Source: Thuidium tamariscinum
Lineage: Eukaryota > Streptophyta > Bryopsida > Hypnales > Thuidiaceae
DNA: 64,000 nucleotides
Assembly: GCA_947034885.2 (NCBI GenBank)
Contig: OX344749.2
Span: forward strand, 38,841,682 to 38,905,681
Reading direction: 5' to 3'
The notes under the pieces are model-generated. The model worked only from the letters and a program-made list of their open reading frames with translations, was not told the origin of the DNA and did no database searches. This document shows, in pieces, positions 1 through 10,469 of the stretch. Numbering within the stretch: the stretch's first letter is position 1; each line of letters opens with the position of its first letter. A program made the translations under genes and the position numbers.

Positions 1-131
1 CCTTCATCTAACTCCTACCCAAAGCCAAAGTGTAGCTACTTTACTTCTAGCCTGAGTGTTGCGCAGCCCTGCTGAGGAAATCCCACTCTTGTCATCATCC
101 AATAACTTACAGACGATGCAACATGCTCGTC

Positions 132-1205
132 TCAGCAACATCGATCCGCCATCTCCATAGCCAGCGCTCTCAGGAACGCGGAGTAGGGCGACGTGGTGAG
201 CACATACACCCCCGACTCCGCAATCGCTGAAGCGCAACACTTCTCCTGCACGGTCTTCATTTCTTCAATCAGTCCGCACAAGGAGTTCTTCCACTGGGAC
301 ATGTCCAAAAGATCCCACGGCAACGGCTCATTCCCCGGTGGAAGCACCTTCACGTGCTCAGCCATGGCCAGCAAAACGCTGCAAATTCCCTCCTTGTCCT
401 CGAGATTCTCCGACAGAAGATTTGGCCCATTTCGGCCCAGAAACTCGAGGCAATGTGAGTGCGTAAGCTCTTTTCCAACAGGAGCGTCAGGCTCACCATA
501 CTTTTCTTCTGCCCTCGTGGATGACTCTCCGCTTACACCTAGCAACCATTCCAGTGTAGAAAACGGCGATGTCACTTTGCTGAAGAACAGAATGATTTCA
601 GTATATTTGGAAGGCAGAAATGAAATTTTAAACTTTGCACATGCATGTGTCATATTCTGTCTGTCTCAAAATAAGTGTTCACAGTGTTGTTGAAAAGATT
701 TGATACCAATTTTGTTGATCATACTGTGAAAAGCATAAAATTAGGAGGGAGAAAGTTTTATATCACTAGAATATACCATCGAAGAATATTGCATGTGTTC
801 ATTGCAACCAAAGTAAAGTTGGACTATTGGTAAAAGCTTCTACATGACCTGCTCAAAACAACCTTAGAAAACATGAGTTCCAGTTGGGACAAGTATTTCA
901 GGCTGGACAGAGGCAGTGTGTTCAACTGCCCTTGATTGGCGTACCGTCTGCTGGAGTCTTCATGACAGGCTTATCAGAACCCCGCCCTTCCAAGGTTTGC
1001 AGATTTTCGGGAATCTCGTGGTCACAACACGGAGGTGACGTGGTGGATTCAGTGAGGCCTGCATCATCGTCAACGTCGAAATGAACTCCAGGAACCCGAG
1101 TCTCCAAAATGTACGTCGAAAATTCGTTTCTTCTGGACGGCAGAGAGGCCGAGCTCAGAGCTTCCTCCATGGGCGCCTCCAATCGTTCCGCTTCACACAA
1201 ATGAT
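132..1205 (-). CDS. Unrecognised gene family, copy A: last two exons
   Basis: I do not recognise the product. Two minus-strand exons are supported by comparison with copies B (16.9 kb) and C (49.7 kb): an upstream exon at 1205-945 and a downstream exon at 538-132, with a GT-AG intron at 944-539 (donor G|GTACGC, acceptor TGCTAG|GT). Joined, they stay open for about 221 codons. Motifs shared with the other copies are RRNEF, LETRVPGVHF and EGRGSD in the first exon. The second has LEFLGRNGPNLL, VKVLPPGNEPLP, and near the C-terminus SGVYVLTTSPYSAFLRALA. The upstream exon enters mid-codon after a CAGAG acceptor, so this is the 3' part of a longer gene whose 5' exons I cannot find. No signal peptide, membrane segment or known domain is visible. 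Conservation across three copies, including splice sites, argues for real coding sequence. Confidence 0.6.
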
Positions 1206-1953
1206 CTCTGCCACAAGGCAACAAAATACCAGGCAAGGCAATTTCCATTGAATCCACAATTTTCAATGAAAATGGCTAAAGTTCTGCACATTAGTACGTC
1301 AGAGGTGGTGATGGTGGAGAGTTTTCCACCTGGTAAGCTCAAATCGATACTGGTCCTCAACCTCCCCGTCTTGAGCACCTCATTTCAATTCTGGCTTTCG
1401 GAAATCACCAGTCAATTGAAGTACTGTTATACATGAAAGTGCTTTCTTTGGCCTGCCCAAGCAGGGCACCACCAACATTCAAAATCTAATTATAAGCTTG
1501 TGAACACCCAAATCAATCACAGTGCCAAAAATTCCAACAAACAGTTGACAAGCAGCGCTAAATCACTCTCTGCTGTGCCAATTGACAAATCTAGGAGTAC
1601 GGAAGCACCACTGATGTCAACTTAGTCCAGCTAAGTTTATACGCAAAGCGGACTAGGTAACTGCAAAGCAGGCCACATTATAAAAAACAATCGCTAGTTA
1701 GGACCTACTGAACCATGGGTGACGAGGTTGGGAGTGACTGACAATTATTTTTTATGCCTTGGCCTACTTTGCAATTACCGGACATAATGTCAATGTATGA
1801 GAGTTGAGCCGTTTGACTTCTTTTGATTGTTTAACCAATCAAAACATGCAACAACGGCAAAAATCTCCTATATTATTTTAGATTATGTTAGGTGAATCCA
1901 CACTCATGAAGTTAATATTGGTTGATAGTAATAGATCTTAGATTTGTTTCATT
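1206..1953. other. Flank of copy A, no gene seen
   Basis: This stretch would hold the intron and 5' exons of copy A. Similarity to the equivalent flank of copy C fades beyond about 1440. I see no convincing exon, promoter or repeat in the remainder. Confidence 0.3.
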
Positions 1954-2257
1954 ATGGCGAATTTCAAAAAAATGGCAATATTCACAATGCCATTTTTCGG
2001 ACCGTGCATAAAAGCTAACATCTAGAACAGGTATAGAATTTCAAACATCTAAGACATATGTAGATTTACAAAATCTATGACAGTTTTACAGTTCGGACCT
2101 TGCAGTTTGAAACATCTTGGACTAGTATAGATTTCAGTCATCTACAACACGTATAGACTTTAAAAATATATGAATGGTTTAGATTTCGGACCTCATGGTC
2201 CGAACTGTAAAAACTGCCAAATTAATGGCATATCACCGTTTTAACGAAATTTGCAAT
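1954..2257. mobile_element. MITE of the GTTAAAATGG family, copy 1
   Basis: A 304 bp element with terminal inverted repeats ATGGCGAATTTC and, at the other end, GAAATTTGCAAT, flanked by CATT and GATT (3 of 4 identical, an eroded 4 bp target duplication). The interior repeats a word of the form ATCTA...TAGATTT about every 26 bp and matches the interior of the copy at 50404-50721. It has no coding capacity, so it is non-autonomous. The superfamily is not assigned. Confidence 0.65.
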
Positions 2258-3043
2258 GATTGCTAAACCAATGAAATTTCTACTTCATGCACAAGGCAAG
2301 CAGTACGGATTAATCAGCCTTAATCTACCTCTTCTTGATCAATCAGAACATGCTGCAATGCCAAAACTCTCTTTGCAATGACATTCTAGAGTCGGATACT
2401 ATGCATGCATGATCGACAGCTAGAAGTGACCCCAAAACAAGAAAGGCTGGCAGTCTAGCTGCTGATTTCGGGGAAGATGGAACTTACAACAAGTCCCCAA
2501 GATCGTCGCAATGTTCAGGAGTCATGAGATGTTGATGATCGACATCACAATATATACTGAAGACATTCCGCGGAGATGCCGTGGAGCTTACGATCTTACA
2601 TTCAATTCCCTGTCTGTAGCTTATCAATCAGCTGGTCATCCGCCTGTCGGTCAATTCTGTTACTAGTTGCCAAAACTGTGTCCTGTTCACACTGGTGGCG
2701 TAGGTTTTTCTTTTTCCCACTCATTTTAGGCAGTACCATGCAGAGCCCTGTGACAAATTTTTTGCGGCTTCTCAATGGATCACCACCGTGAACCAGCTAT
2801 GCAAAAATGTCGGGGAGGGCACTGTACAGTACCCAACCTTGATGGCAGAGGGCACTGTACAGTATTGTACAGTATGCACCCTCGATGATGGAGTGATGAT
2901 GCAAGCTTCTGACATCCATTCTGACGTCATGTGCTTTCTCACTTTGTTGTTGCTACAACCAAAATAAAAGTAAAAAGTAATTTTCTTCATTTTGGAACTC
3001 CTTAAAAGTTTAAGATTCAATATCTTTTACACAATGGGTTCCA
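2258..3043. other. Intergenic, with short GTACAGTA repeats
   Basis: No gene is seen. Around 2814-2883 the phrase GAGGGCACTGTACAGTA occurs twice, followed by an inverted partial copy (TACAGTATGCACCCTC), making a small palindromic cluster. Part of 2440-2560 is weakly similar to the upstream flank of copy C near 51.4-51.56 kb. Confidence 0.4.
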
Positions 3044-3730
3044 GGGTGATTGCAAGAAACACATGAATGTCCTATTTTGTGTCACATTGCATGCTGATCT
3101 GTTTTTTGGCCATAACTTTTGTGTTTTGGCTCATAACTATCATAAACCTTCCCTAATTTTTTCATAATTTTCAAAAATAGTTTACTATACAAAAATTGAC
3201 CCCACTTGGATGTCACATTTGGTAGTTTAAAGGTTTAGTACTATGAAATACCTTTTTTTTAATGATTTTAATGTGAATTTTGGATGAGATGGTCTTCTAG
3301 TAGACTTCTAGTTCTCTAGGGAAGGATTTTTAAAAATAGTCAATTTTATGTGGTGTGGAGGTCTACAAAGTGAGCTCCCTTCTACTTGTATTTTGAAACA
3401 TACAAATATTATTTTGGTGGTTTTCTAGTGAATGATCATCGCTATAAAGTTGTTGAAAATGGACACTCTTTATTTTTTTAAATATCTATTTATATTATTT
3501 TTTCCTAATTAAAACATGAAGGTATGTATTTTCTGGAGGTTTGCACTTTTCAAGTTCTCCTATTTAGAGAATTTTTCTATCCATTTCCTTTGGTGAAAAC
3601 CTTCATCTTAGAGGTATATACATTATTCATATTTTTCAAAAAAAATTCAAATTGATTTTCTAATTTCAAAGCACTTCCAAGAAAATCAGCCAAATGCAAC
3701 AAATAGAAAAGGTGTTTATTGCAATCAGCC
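3044..3730. mobile_element. 0.7 kb repeat of the GGGTGATTGCAAG family, copy 1
   Basis: A 687 bp AT-rich element that begins GGGTGATTGCAAGAAACAC and ends in the inverted form TGTTTATTGCAATCAGCC. The interior is homologous in reverse orientation to 58.9-59.56 kb. No ORF of note. It is one of five copies of similar length in the window and is probably a MITE. Confidence 0.65.
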
Positions 3731-5059
3731 TCAAATATCACAAAACAAAATCAGTCGTTGCATCCTCTCCTTACAATGAGCTTTATAATTGTTCTTAGAA
3801 GAATGGCTAGGGCACACATGGTTGAGGAGATGTCATGGTAAGGAACAAAAGAAAATAAATAGTTTGAACAACCACATTTAAGGTATAGACTAGTGTGCCC
3901 AATGCCATTTCCATAACAAATTTAAAAACAAAATCAACAATGAAATTTGCTAAAATTATATAGATATAGATATATAAATTAAATGCAAACGAGTACAAGG
4001 ACTTTATTGTAGTTTGAAAGGTTGTGTTTTTGATGCAAATAGAATTGAAAGCTTTGCATGCTGAGGAGTACAAGTGCTTTGTTTTGTGGCGTTTAGACTT
4101 GTAATGTGAAAGTTACAGTTTTTTCAAAATTAAATATAGTTAAATTTAATTTTAAAGTAACTGAAAATCCATAACTTTCACATTACAGATCTAAATGCCA
4201 CAGAATAAAGTTCTGATGCACCTCCTCTTGTGGAGAACTTTCCAATGCTACGACAAATGCAACATAAAGACTCACAATCTATTAGATCTCAACATACAAA
4301 ACTAACTAATTAACTAATTTTAGGTGTAGATATGACAAATGTGCCTTGTACTATTGAATTGAAGTCTTTCAATCTTCTTTTCACATGTCACATTTGAAAT
4401 TGAAGATCTACCAAAAAAATATGAGGCCAAAGGATTCATCATGCATAACTCCAATCAATTTACAGCTTATTAATATCTACTTTTGAACTTTTTAATTGAA
4501 TTTCTAATGTGGTTTTTTCTCCAAAATTTAGTGTATTTAATTTGAGGCTCATTTCTAAGAACCCTCAACACTAGAAAATTAAGAGTTGCATTGGATACAA
4601 AATCTTAATTAGAAAAATCATAATCACTTATTTACAAAATCAAATTTCTAATACTAAAACTAGACTTCAAAAAGAATTTTTGATAAATACAAAGTACCTA
4701 GAATGATTAACTTGCTAAGGTTTTATTTAACTTCAAAGTTTTGTTGATACTATGATTTGGTGCTTTAAGCATTTAGGGGCCAATATTCCTTTAAAAAATT
4801 ATATCGCTTGATGGTGAAATATTGCTTTACAAATACTCTATTCCATGCTTGTTCAAATTAGATACTCAATTGGAACTTTTCATCAATCTCCAATGATTTC
4901 ATCATTCACCATTTATCTCTTGTAGTCTAAGTTGTTTGGGATACACTATTATTGCATTAGTGTAAATTGCAACCATCTAGAAACCCTAATAATTGTTTTT
5001 ATTTGGCTTAAGGATTTTGTTTCCCTTGCTCTTGACCTTCTATTGCAATGTCAACTATT
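3731..5059. other. AT-rich intergenic DNA
   Basis: No gene, RNA or defined element is recognised. A local inverted repeat, AATGTGAAAGTTA near 4095 and AACTTTCACATTA near 4175, could form a hairpin with arms of about 20 bp. Otherwise the stretch is low-complexity and AT-rich. Confidence 0.3.
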
Positions 5060-5208
5060 GTGAATTTCATGAAATATGTCAATCCATACACCAAGGCAAA
5101 CCTAGGGCAATAGAGTAAAGTATAATGCAATAAAACACACAATTTTCAATTGGAAAATCAAACCAATTTCCACATATTTAATGTTGTCTCATATACAATT
5201 TTCAACCA

Positions 5209-5913
5209 GGGTCATTGTAAGAACACCGGTTGTATTTCTCGTCACAATGTGGATCACTTTAAATCTAGTGAACAAGAAGTTTTTATTAAACATACATAAA
5301 TTTAAGTTCATTACATCCCTTATTTTTCAAAAATTAAAAAAAATCATTTTATATTTAAAAATCATTTTTGTTGAGTTGTCATATGATGTAGTTTACAGTA
5401 ATTACTATGTTATGAGTGCTGAAATTTAATGATTTGTAGACAAAACTTTCATGGTTTATTTGCATAGGTGTAAAAAATATAGTTTCCAAATGAAATTTGA
5501 AAATATGTTATTTTATGTCTTCCATATGAGTACAAATTATATCCCATTGCGCACAATTTTTGAACATTGAAGATGGTTCTTAGGTTATTCTTTGGTGAAA
5601 TCTCATCAAAATTAACTCTTCCCAAATGGAAAATTTTTAGTTTTAAGAAAATTTGATTTTCCTATTTCTTACAAATTAATATGTGAAAGTGCCAATTTTC
5701 ATGAGATTTTGCAGTTTTCTAGTTTTCCTACTTAGAGATTTTTTCTATGCTTTTCCTTTCTAGGGTACCTTCTTCTTAAAGGTGTATACATGAAACATAT
5801 TTTTTACTTTCTTAAAAAATTGTTTTTCTAATTTTAAAGTCCTCCTGAAGAAAAAAAAGAGTATTTTGAAAATGCTATGCTTTTTGGACAGTGTTTCTTA
5901 CAATGACCTACCC
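5209..5913. mobile_element. 0.7 kb repeat of the GGGTGATTGCAAG family, copy 2
   Basis: A diverged copy of about 705 bp, starting GGGTCATTGTAAGAACACC and ending GTGTTTCTTACAATGACC. It is nested in the left arm of the large inverted repeat. The right arm preserves the unoccupied site near 11.85 kb (..TTTCAACCACTTAGTC.. when read in this orientation), which shows it is an insertion. The exact right end (5908 or 5913) and the target duplication are unresolved. Confidence 0.6.
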
Positions 5914-6298
5914 TTTAGTCAATTTTATGTTACAAAGGGCGCAAAGAGAATTCTTTATACAAGTGGGGTAGTGGTAGGTAAAACAATCTATGTGGGATAT
6001 AAGAAATAGGACTAAAAGGAGCTCTACTACTCATAGTGAAGTGAAAATGCAAGAATTGTGTTAAAAGTTGAATCTCAGACCTCATTTAAGCATAGTAGAA
6101 TATCTTTTTTCAAAAATCTTTTACCAAGAAAATTTGGGTAATCAAGTTGAATTTCACCTAGAAAAATCCATTTGAGATTTCAAGACTCCACTAAAAAATT
6201 ATTAACAAATTTCAAAGAGGGTTTTTGAAAGGATTCAAAAAAAATTCCCTTCCAACCCTTCTCTAAAATGTGTCTATAGCTCTTAGGTGGAGTCTTAA

Positions 6299-7219
6299 CC
6301 CCTAAAGTCCCAAAGTCCCCTCGGGGGACACTTGGGATTTCGGGCAGGCTCGTGTGACTTGAAATTTTGACCTGATTTTTTGAAACTTTTTTTGAAGATA
6401 GGGAATCACATAAGCTTTCCAAAAATATAATTTTTTGTTCAATCAGTGCCTGGGAGCAGAAGTTTTGCCATCCAAAGTCAAAAAAGCAGTTCGGTGGGTA
6501 GAAAAAAAAACCCACAAAAAAATGAAAATTCTTTTTTTCAATTTTTTTTCTGAAAGATTATGTTTTTGTATACATTTGAAGCTTTGATTCATCCTATTTG
6601 GACTAATAATGAAAAAGTTATGGACAATCTTGTTTTTTGGGCAATCTAAGCATCTACTTCAAAAAAAACACTTATAGAATTCATTTTAGAATGCAATTTT
6701 CAATTTTTTTCAATTTTTTTTTGACAAGTTTAAGTTTGTTTTCAAGAAAAATCCCACCGTTGGGATTATGATTTTTTAATTCCATATAAGGACTATTAAC
6801 AATTTAGTATTTTGTTCAACTTTGGACCTACTTCTACTTAACAATTTTTTTATATGTGAAAATCAAGTTTTGACATTCTGAATTTTTTTTCCCCAACTCT
6901 CAACTCAAATGTTCAAGATAAAAAATTTTAACCTTATGGTGTATAGTGCGAAAAAAATCCACAAATGGCCATTAAAGTCACCTAAAATTGCAAGCCGTAG
7001 TTGAAATTTTTTTTTTTTTTCAACTTCAAATGCTTATATCTTCCAATCCGTACGGTCAAACTTCATGAAATTCTTACTCCATGATTTGAGACAAGTGAAG
7101 TACAAGATCCTACGGTTAGATTCTAAGAAAAAAGTTTTCTTAGGTTTCTTGAATGATTGCAGTAGAAATGGCAATATTCAGTGGTTTCAGAGCCAGAAAA
7201 TGCCTTGGTAATTTAGGGG
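6299..7219 (-). mobile_element. TTAA-flanked 0.93 kb element, copy 1
   Basis: A 921 bp element whose ends are CCCCTAAAG and TTTAGGGG, directly flanked by TTAA at 6295-6298 and 7220-7223. The unoccupied site exists in the opposite arm of the large inverted repeat near 11.45 kb: there GAGTC is followed by a single TTAA and then AACCTC. This is the target-duplication pattern of piggyBac-type transposons. The interior is AT-rich, has no transposase, and is homologous in reverse orientation to the copies at 21.07 and 57.96 kb. Confidence 0.75.
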
Positions 7220-7440
7220 TTAAAATCTCAACGGTTTTTTAGAGATAAAGCTTAGCTTGATTCTCCAACTTCTTTTTGATATAATTATTTTTAAAAAAGG
7301 TTTTTTACTATGACTAAATGAGGTTTGAAATTTGACTTTGAACACAATTACTGTGTTTTCACTTTGCTATGAGTAGCTTCATTTTTGTGAATAAAATTGA
7401 AAAGTGACGAGTATGGTTCAATCTTAGTGGTAGAAAATCT

Positions 7441-8280
7441 TCTACATGAGTAAATGAACCTAATTGTGATTCTTTTATGCAACCCTTAGAAATTCCTATA
7501 TAATGTGTACAATATAGGCAAGCATAAACCATGCCAATAGGTTTTAGAAATGGGTTAGTTTTTCGTAGCCAAGAAAGGGTAGTAGTAGTGTTTATTTTTA
7601 GGACATTGATGTCTTCATATTTGCTCCTCTCATGAGCGTAGCTTGAAGTAGTGCAGTCATTCATTAGTTTAGTTTTAAAAAACACTACAATTAATGAAGT
7701 GTGTGAAATTTAATTTAAGACTTCCATGAACTATAGAAAGCACTATTGTAATCACTTTTTGGATGCATTTATTCAATTCAAAGGCATGCTATAAGAATTA
7801 CTAGTGCCCTATTGCATACTCGCTTATAAATTCTATAATTAATTCAATTTCACTTGAAAAATTTCACAAAAAATCAGCCACTAAGTGCTTTGACACTTCT
7901 TCCAATGCCACAAATTTTCCCAAATGGTCACCTCCAGTGATTCCCCAAGAGAGGCTTTTTTTTCCTTAGATGCTCCATTTAATAGCCTCCTACCTTATTC
8001 TATTGACTTCTACCAAGATCCAACGAGAAATTGGCAATTTCATAATACAAACAATGTGCAATTGCATATTTGGACACATTTAGGTGTAATTACTTTATGT
8101 GAATCTAAGAAAGTAGTAATTTTTTTATTGTCAACTCTCCATTGGAATTTTTTGTTTCACATCTATGTGAAATGCATAATTTTTGTCAATTATAACTAAC
8201 TTTCATTCAAATGATAGAATAGAAACTATGCTTTTTAAGAATTCAAAAATTAAGTGCTTGTAAATTGGTTGAATTAACTT
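7441..8280. other. AT-rich DNA between repeat arms
   Basis: Central part of the large inverted repeat. Similarity to the other arm fades out here and I see no gene or distinct element. Short ORFs present have no recognisable domain and look random. Confidence 0.3.
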
Positions 8281-8944
8281 CTAGAGGATCATTGTCCTCT
8301 CAAGGGACAAAATGGATTTTAGAAAAGTTCCTATGACCTTAATTTTAAATGAAATTTTGTGAAACTTTTCTATAAAATAGAAAAACTTATTAATTTTGTA
8401 GAAATATAATTTTTATTTCAATTGGTCTCTAGGAGCGAAAGGGATGCCATTTTAAATACAATTTACACACCACCAGGCAAAAAAAAATCCACAAAAACTT
8501 GAAATTAAATTTTAAATTTTGTTTCTTCACAAATCATTTTTGTATCTATGTGTAAAGCTTTGATTCATTCCATTTGGATGAGTGATTTGAAAATTATGAA
8601 CAATCTTATTTTGCGAGAAATTTTAGCATCTTTTTGGAAAAGAAAACCCTCACAAGATTCATTTCTAAATGAACTTTTCCTAATTCCAAAAAAAATTGGC
8701 CAACGTTAGATTTTCTTTCAAGAACAATCTCATTGTTGGGATTATTTCATTTTAATTCCATCTTAGAGCTATCAATGATTTAGTTTTTCATTCAATCTTG
8801 AACCTATTTCTACTTTATAATTTCTTAAAGAATAAAAATCAAAATTTCTTAAAACATTTTTTTCCTAAACCCTCAACTTAATTCTTCAAGACAAAATGTT
8901 TTAAATTCAATGTCCATAGAGCAAATTCTTTTACAAATGGCAAT
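8281..8944 (-). repeat. Partial TTAA-family element
   Basis: Homologous to about 6310-6950 of copy 1, for example around the phrase TTCAATTGGTCTCTAGGAG compared with TTCAATCAGTGCCTGGGAG. It abuts the next TTAACCCCTAAAG end at 8945. No intact left terminus was found, so this is a truncated copy or the remains of a nested pair. Confidence 0.5.
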
Positions 8945-8948
8945 TTAA

Positions 8949-10124
8949 CCCCTAAAGGACTAAAGTTATTTTTTTGGCAACATAACAATTTTAGGCAAGT
9001 ACCTACAAATAGTGTTTTTATTTTTATTTTTTGAAATTTTCACACAACATTTTCCTGGGGTGTAGCTTTAAGGCCCTACAATTTTTATAACTTTTGAGTA
9101 CATGGTTCAAAAGTTATTGTATGATATGTAGTTTTCATTGCTCAGCGAGTATCTTGAGTGGCTAAAAAAACTTTTTCAAAAATCACTTTATTTAAAAATT
9201 TTATTTATTTTAATATATACATGGAAAGATTTGACTCATTTCATTTTGATTATTGAGATGAAAGTTATTAGAGTTTTAGTTCGTGGGTAGTTTGTGGATA
9301 ATTATAGAACGTCTAGATTCTAAAATAAAATTTAAAGTCTTTTATTTAATTCAATTTTTAATATTTTTGAAAAGAAATTAAAATATTAGATGTAGATTTT
9401 TAATACAACATTACAACCATTGGAATTGGCATTTTCTTAATCTATAAATAAATTGTTAGCAATTTAGTATTTTGAATCATTCTCTTCTTCTTTCTACTTA
9501 CTATTCTTTTCCTACATGTTGTACAATTCCAAATGATTTGGAAATTTTCAATCATGTAGCCAGCTTGACTTGAAGAACAAATCTAAAGAGTTTCAACCAT
9601 TTTAGACATTTTTCCAAACAGAGGTGGCCTCCTAAAGTGTAGTTGCTCAAATTTTTGCAAGAATAAGAAAAAGACTTTATCACTTCAAACACTAATATTT
9701 TGAAATCTATACAGTGGAAAATTTTGAAATATTTTCTACATCTTTTCAAATTAGTGTTCTAAAAGATCCTATGGTTAGATTTGTCCAAAAAAGTTTTCTT
9801 TTTCTAAAATTTGGAAGTGGTCCTCATATTGACAATTTTGAAGCGGTTTTGGTGAAAACATTATCAATAACAATAACCTATAGGGGTTAAATTCATTTGA
9901 AATTGCAAGTCAATGTTAAAAAAAATTGTTTCTCCAACTTTGATTGCAAATGTCTTCCAATCTATATAATTAAACTTCATGAAGTTTTTATCATATGATT
10001 TCAAACAAATAAAGTACAAGGTCCTATGATTAGATTCTAAATTTTCTTTTCCCTTATATGAATGCACTAGAAATGGTAGTTTTGAGTGGTTTTGTGAAAG
10101 AAAATGTCCTGAGTCCTTTAACAG
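8949..10124 (-). mobile_element. TTAA-flanked element, copy 2, degenerate right end
   Basis: It begins TTAACCCCTAAAGG (TTAA at 8945-8948) and is homologous in reverse orientation to the 57.96 kb copy, for example GGTGTAGCTTTAAGGCCC. The right end is eroded (CCTTTAACAG followed by TTAA at 10125-10128). At 1176 bp it is longer than its relatives, so it may hold an unrecognised insertion. No coding sequence. Confidence 0.55.
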
Positions 10125-10469
10125 TTAACAAAGATTCGCCGTTAAAGATATTGGAAGCTTAGCATAAACAGTTTCTTATCATCAATTTGAACTTTCACAA
10201 AAAATAAGAATGTCAAAAAGGTTGTACAATGTAATACACTCTTAATAGCATGTGTATTTTTGATGAAAATTTATTTTGGCATTTGAAAAATAAATCCCAT
10301 TTAATTTTCAATAAATTTAGAAAAAAGAGAACATTTAAAACTTATTAAATGAAAGAATGTTTTCAAAATCTAGGAAATGACAAGCCCTAAGCTTACTTAG
10401 AATGAAGTACTTTGGAAGAAAAAATTATGATGTCAAGTTCTACAAACATGTCCTCTCTAGTTCCTGAAA

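Larger units (their letters stand above)
5060..7440 (+). repeat. Left arm of a large inverted repeat
   Basis: Read forward, this stretch matches the reverse complement of about 12050-10470. Shared landmarks include CAATAAAACACACAATTTTC, a stretch around GACCTCATTTAAG, the phrase CTTAGGTGGAGTCTTAA and GATTTGACTTTGAACACAA equivalents. The arm carries two later insertions absent from the partner: a GGGTGATTGCAAG-family element (5209-5913) and a TTAA-flanked element (6299-7219). The limits given are approximate. Confidence 0.65.

Noticed and set aside
193..693. Plus-strand 166-codon ORF opposite copy A exon 2, and its equivalent at 49800-50300
   Set aside because: Antisense shadow of the conserved minus-strand exon; splice sites and conservation support only the minus strand.
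2814..2883. GTACAGTA palindromic cluster considered as a small transposon terminus
   Set aside because: No partner terminus or target duplication was found nearby.
6180..6515. 111-codon minus-strand ORF
   Set aside because: It straddles the boundary of an inserted TTAA element, so it is a chance frame.
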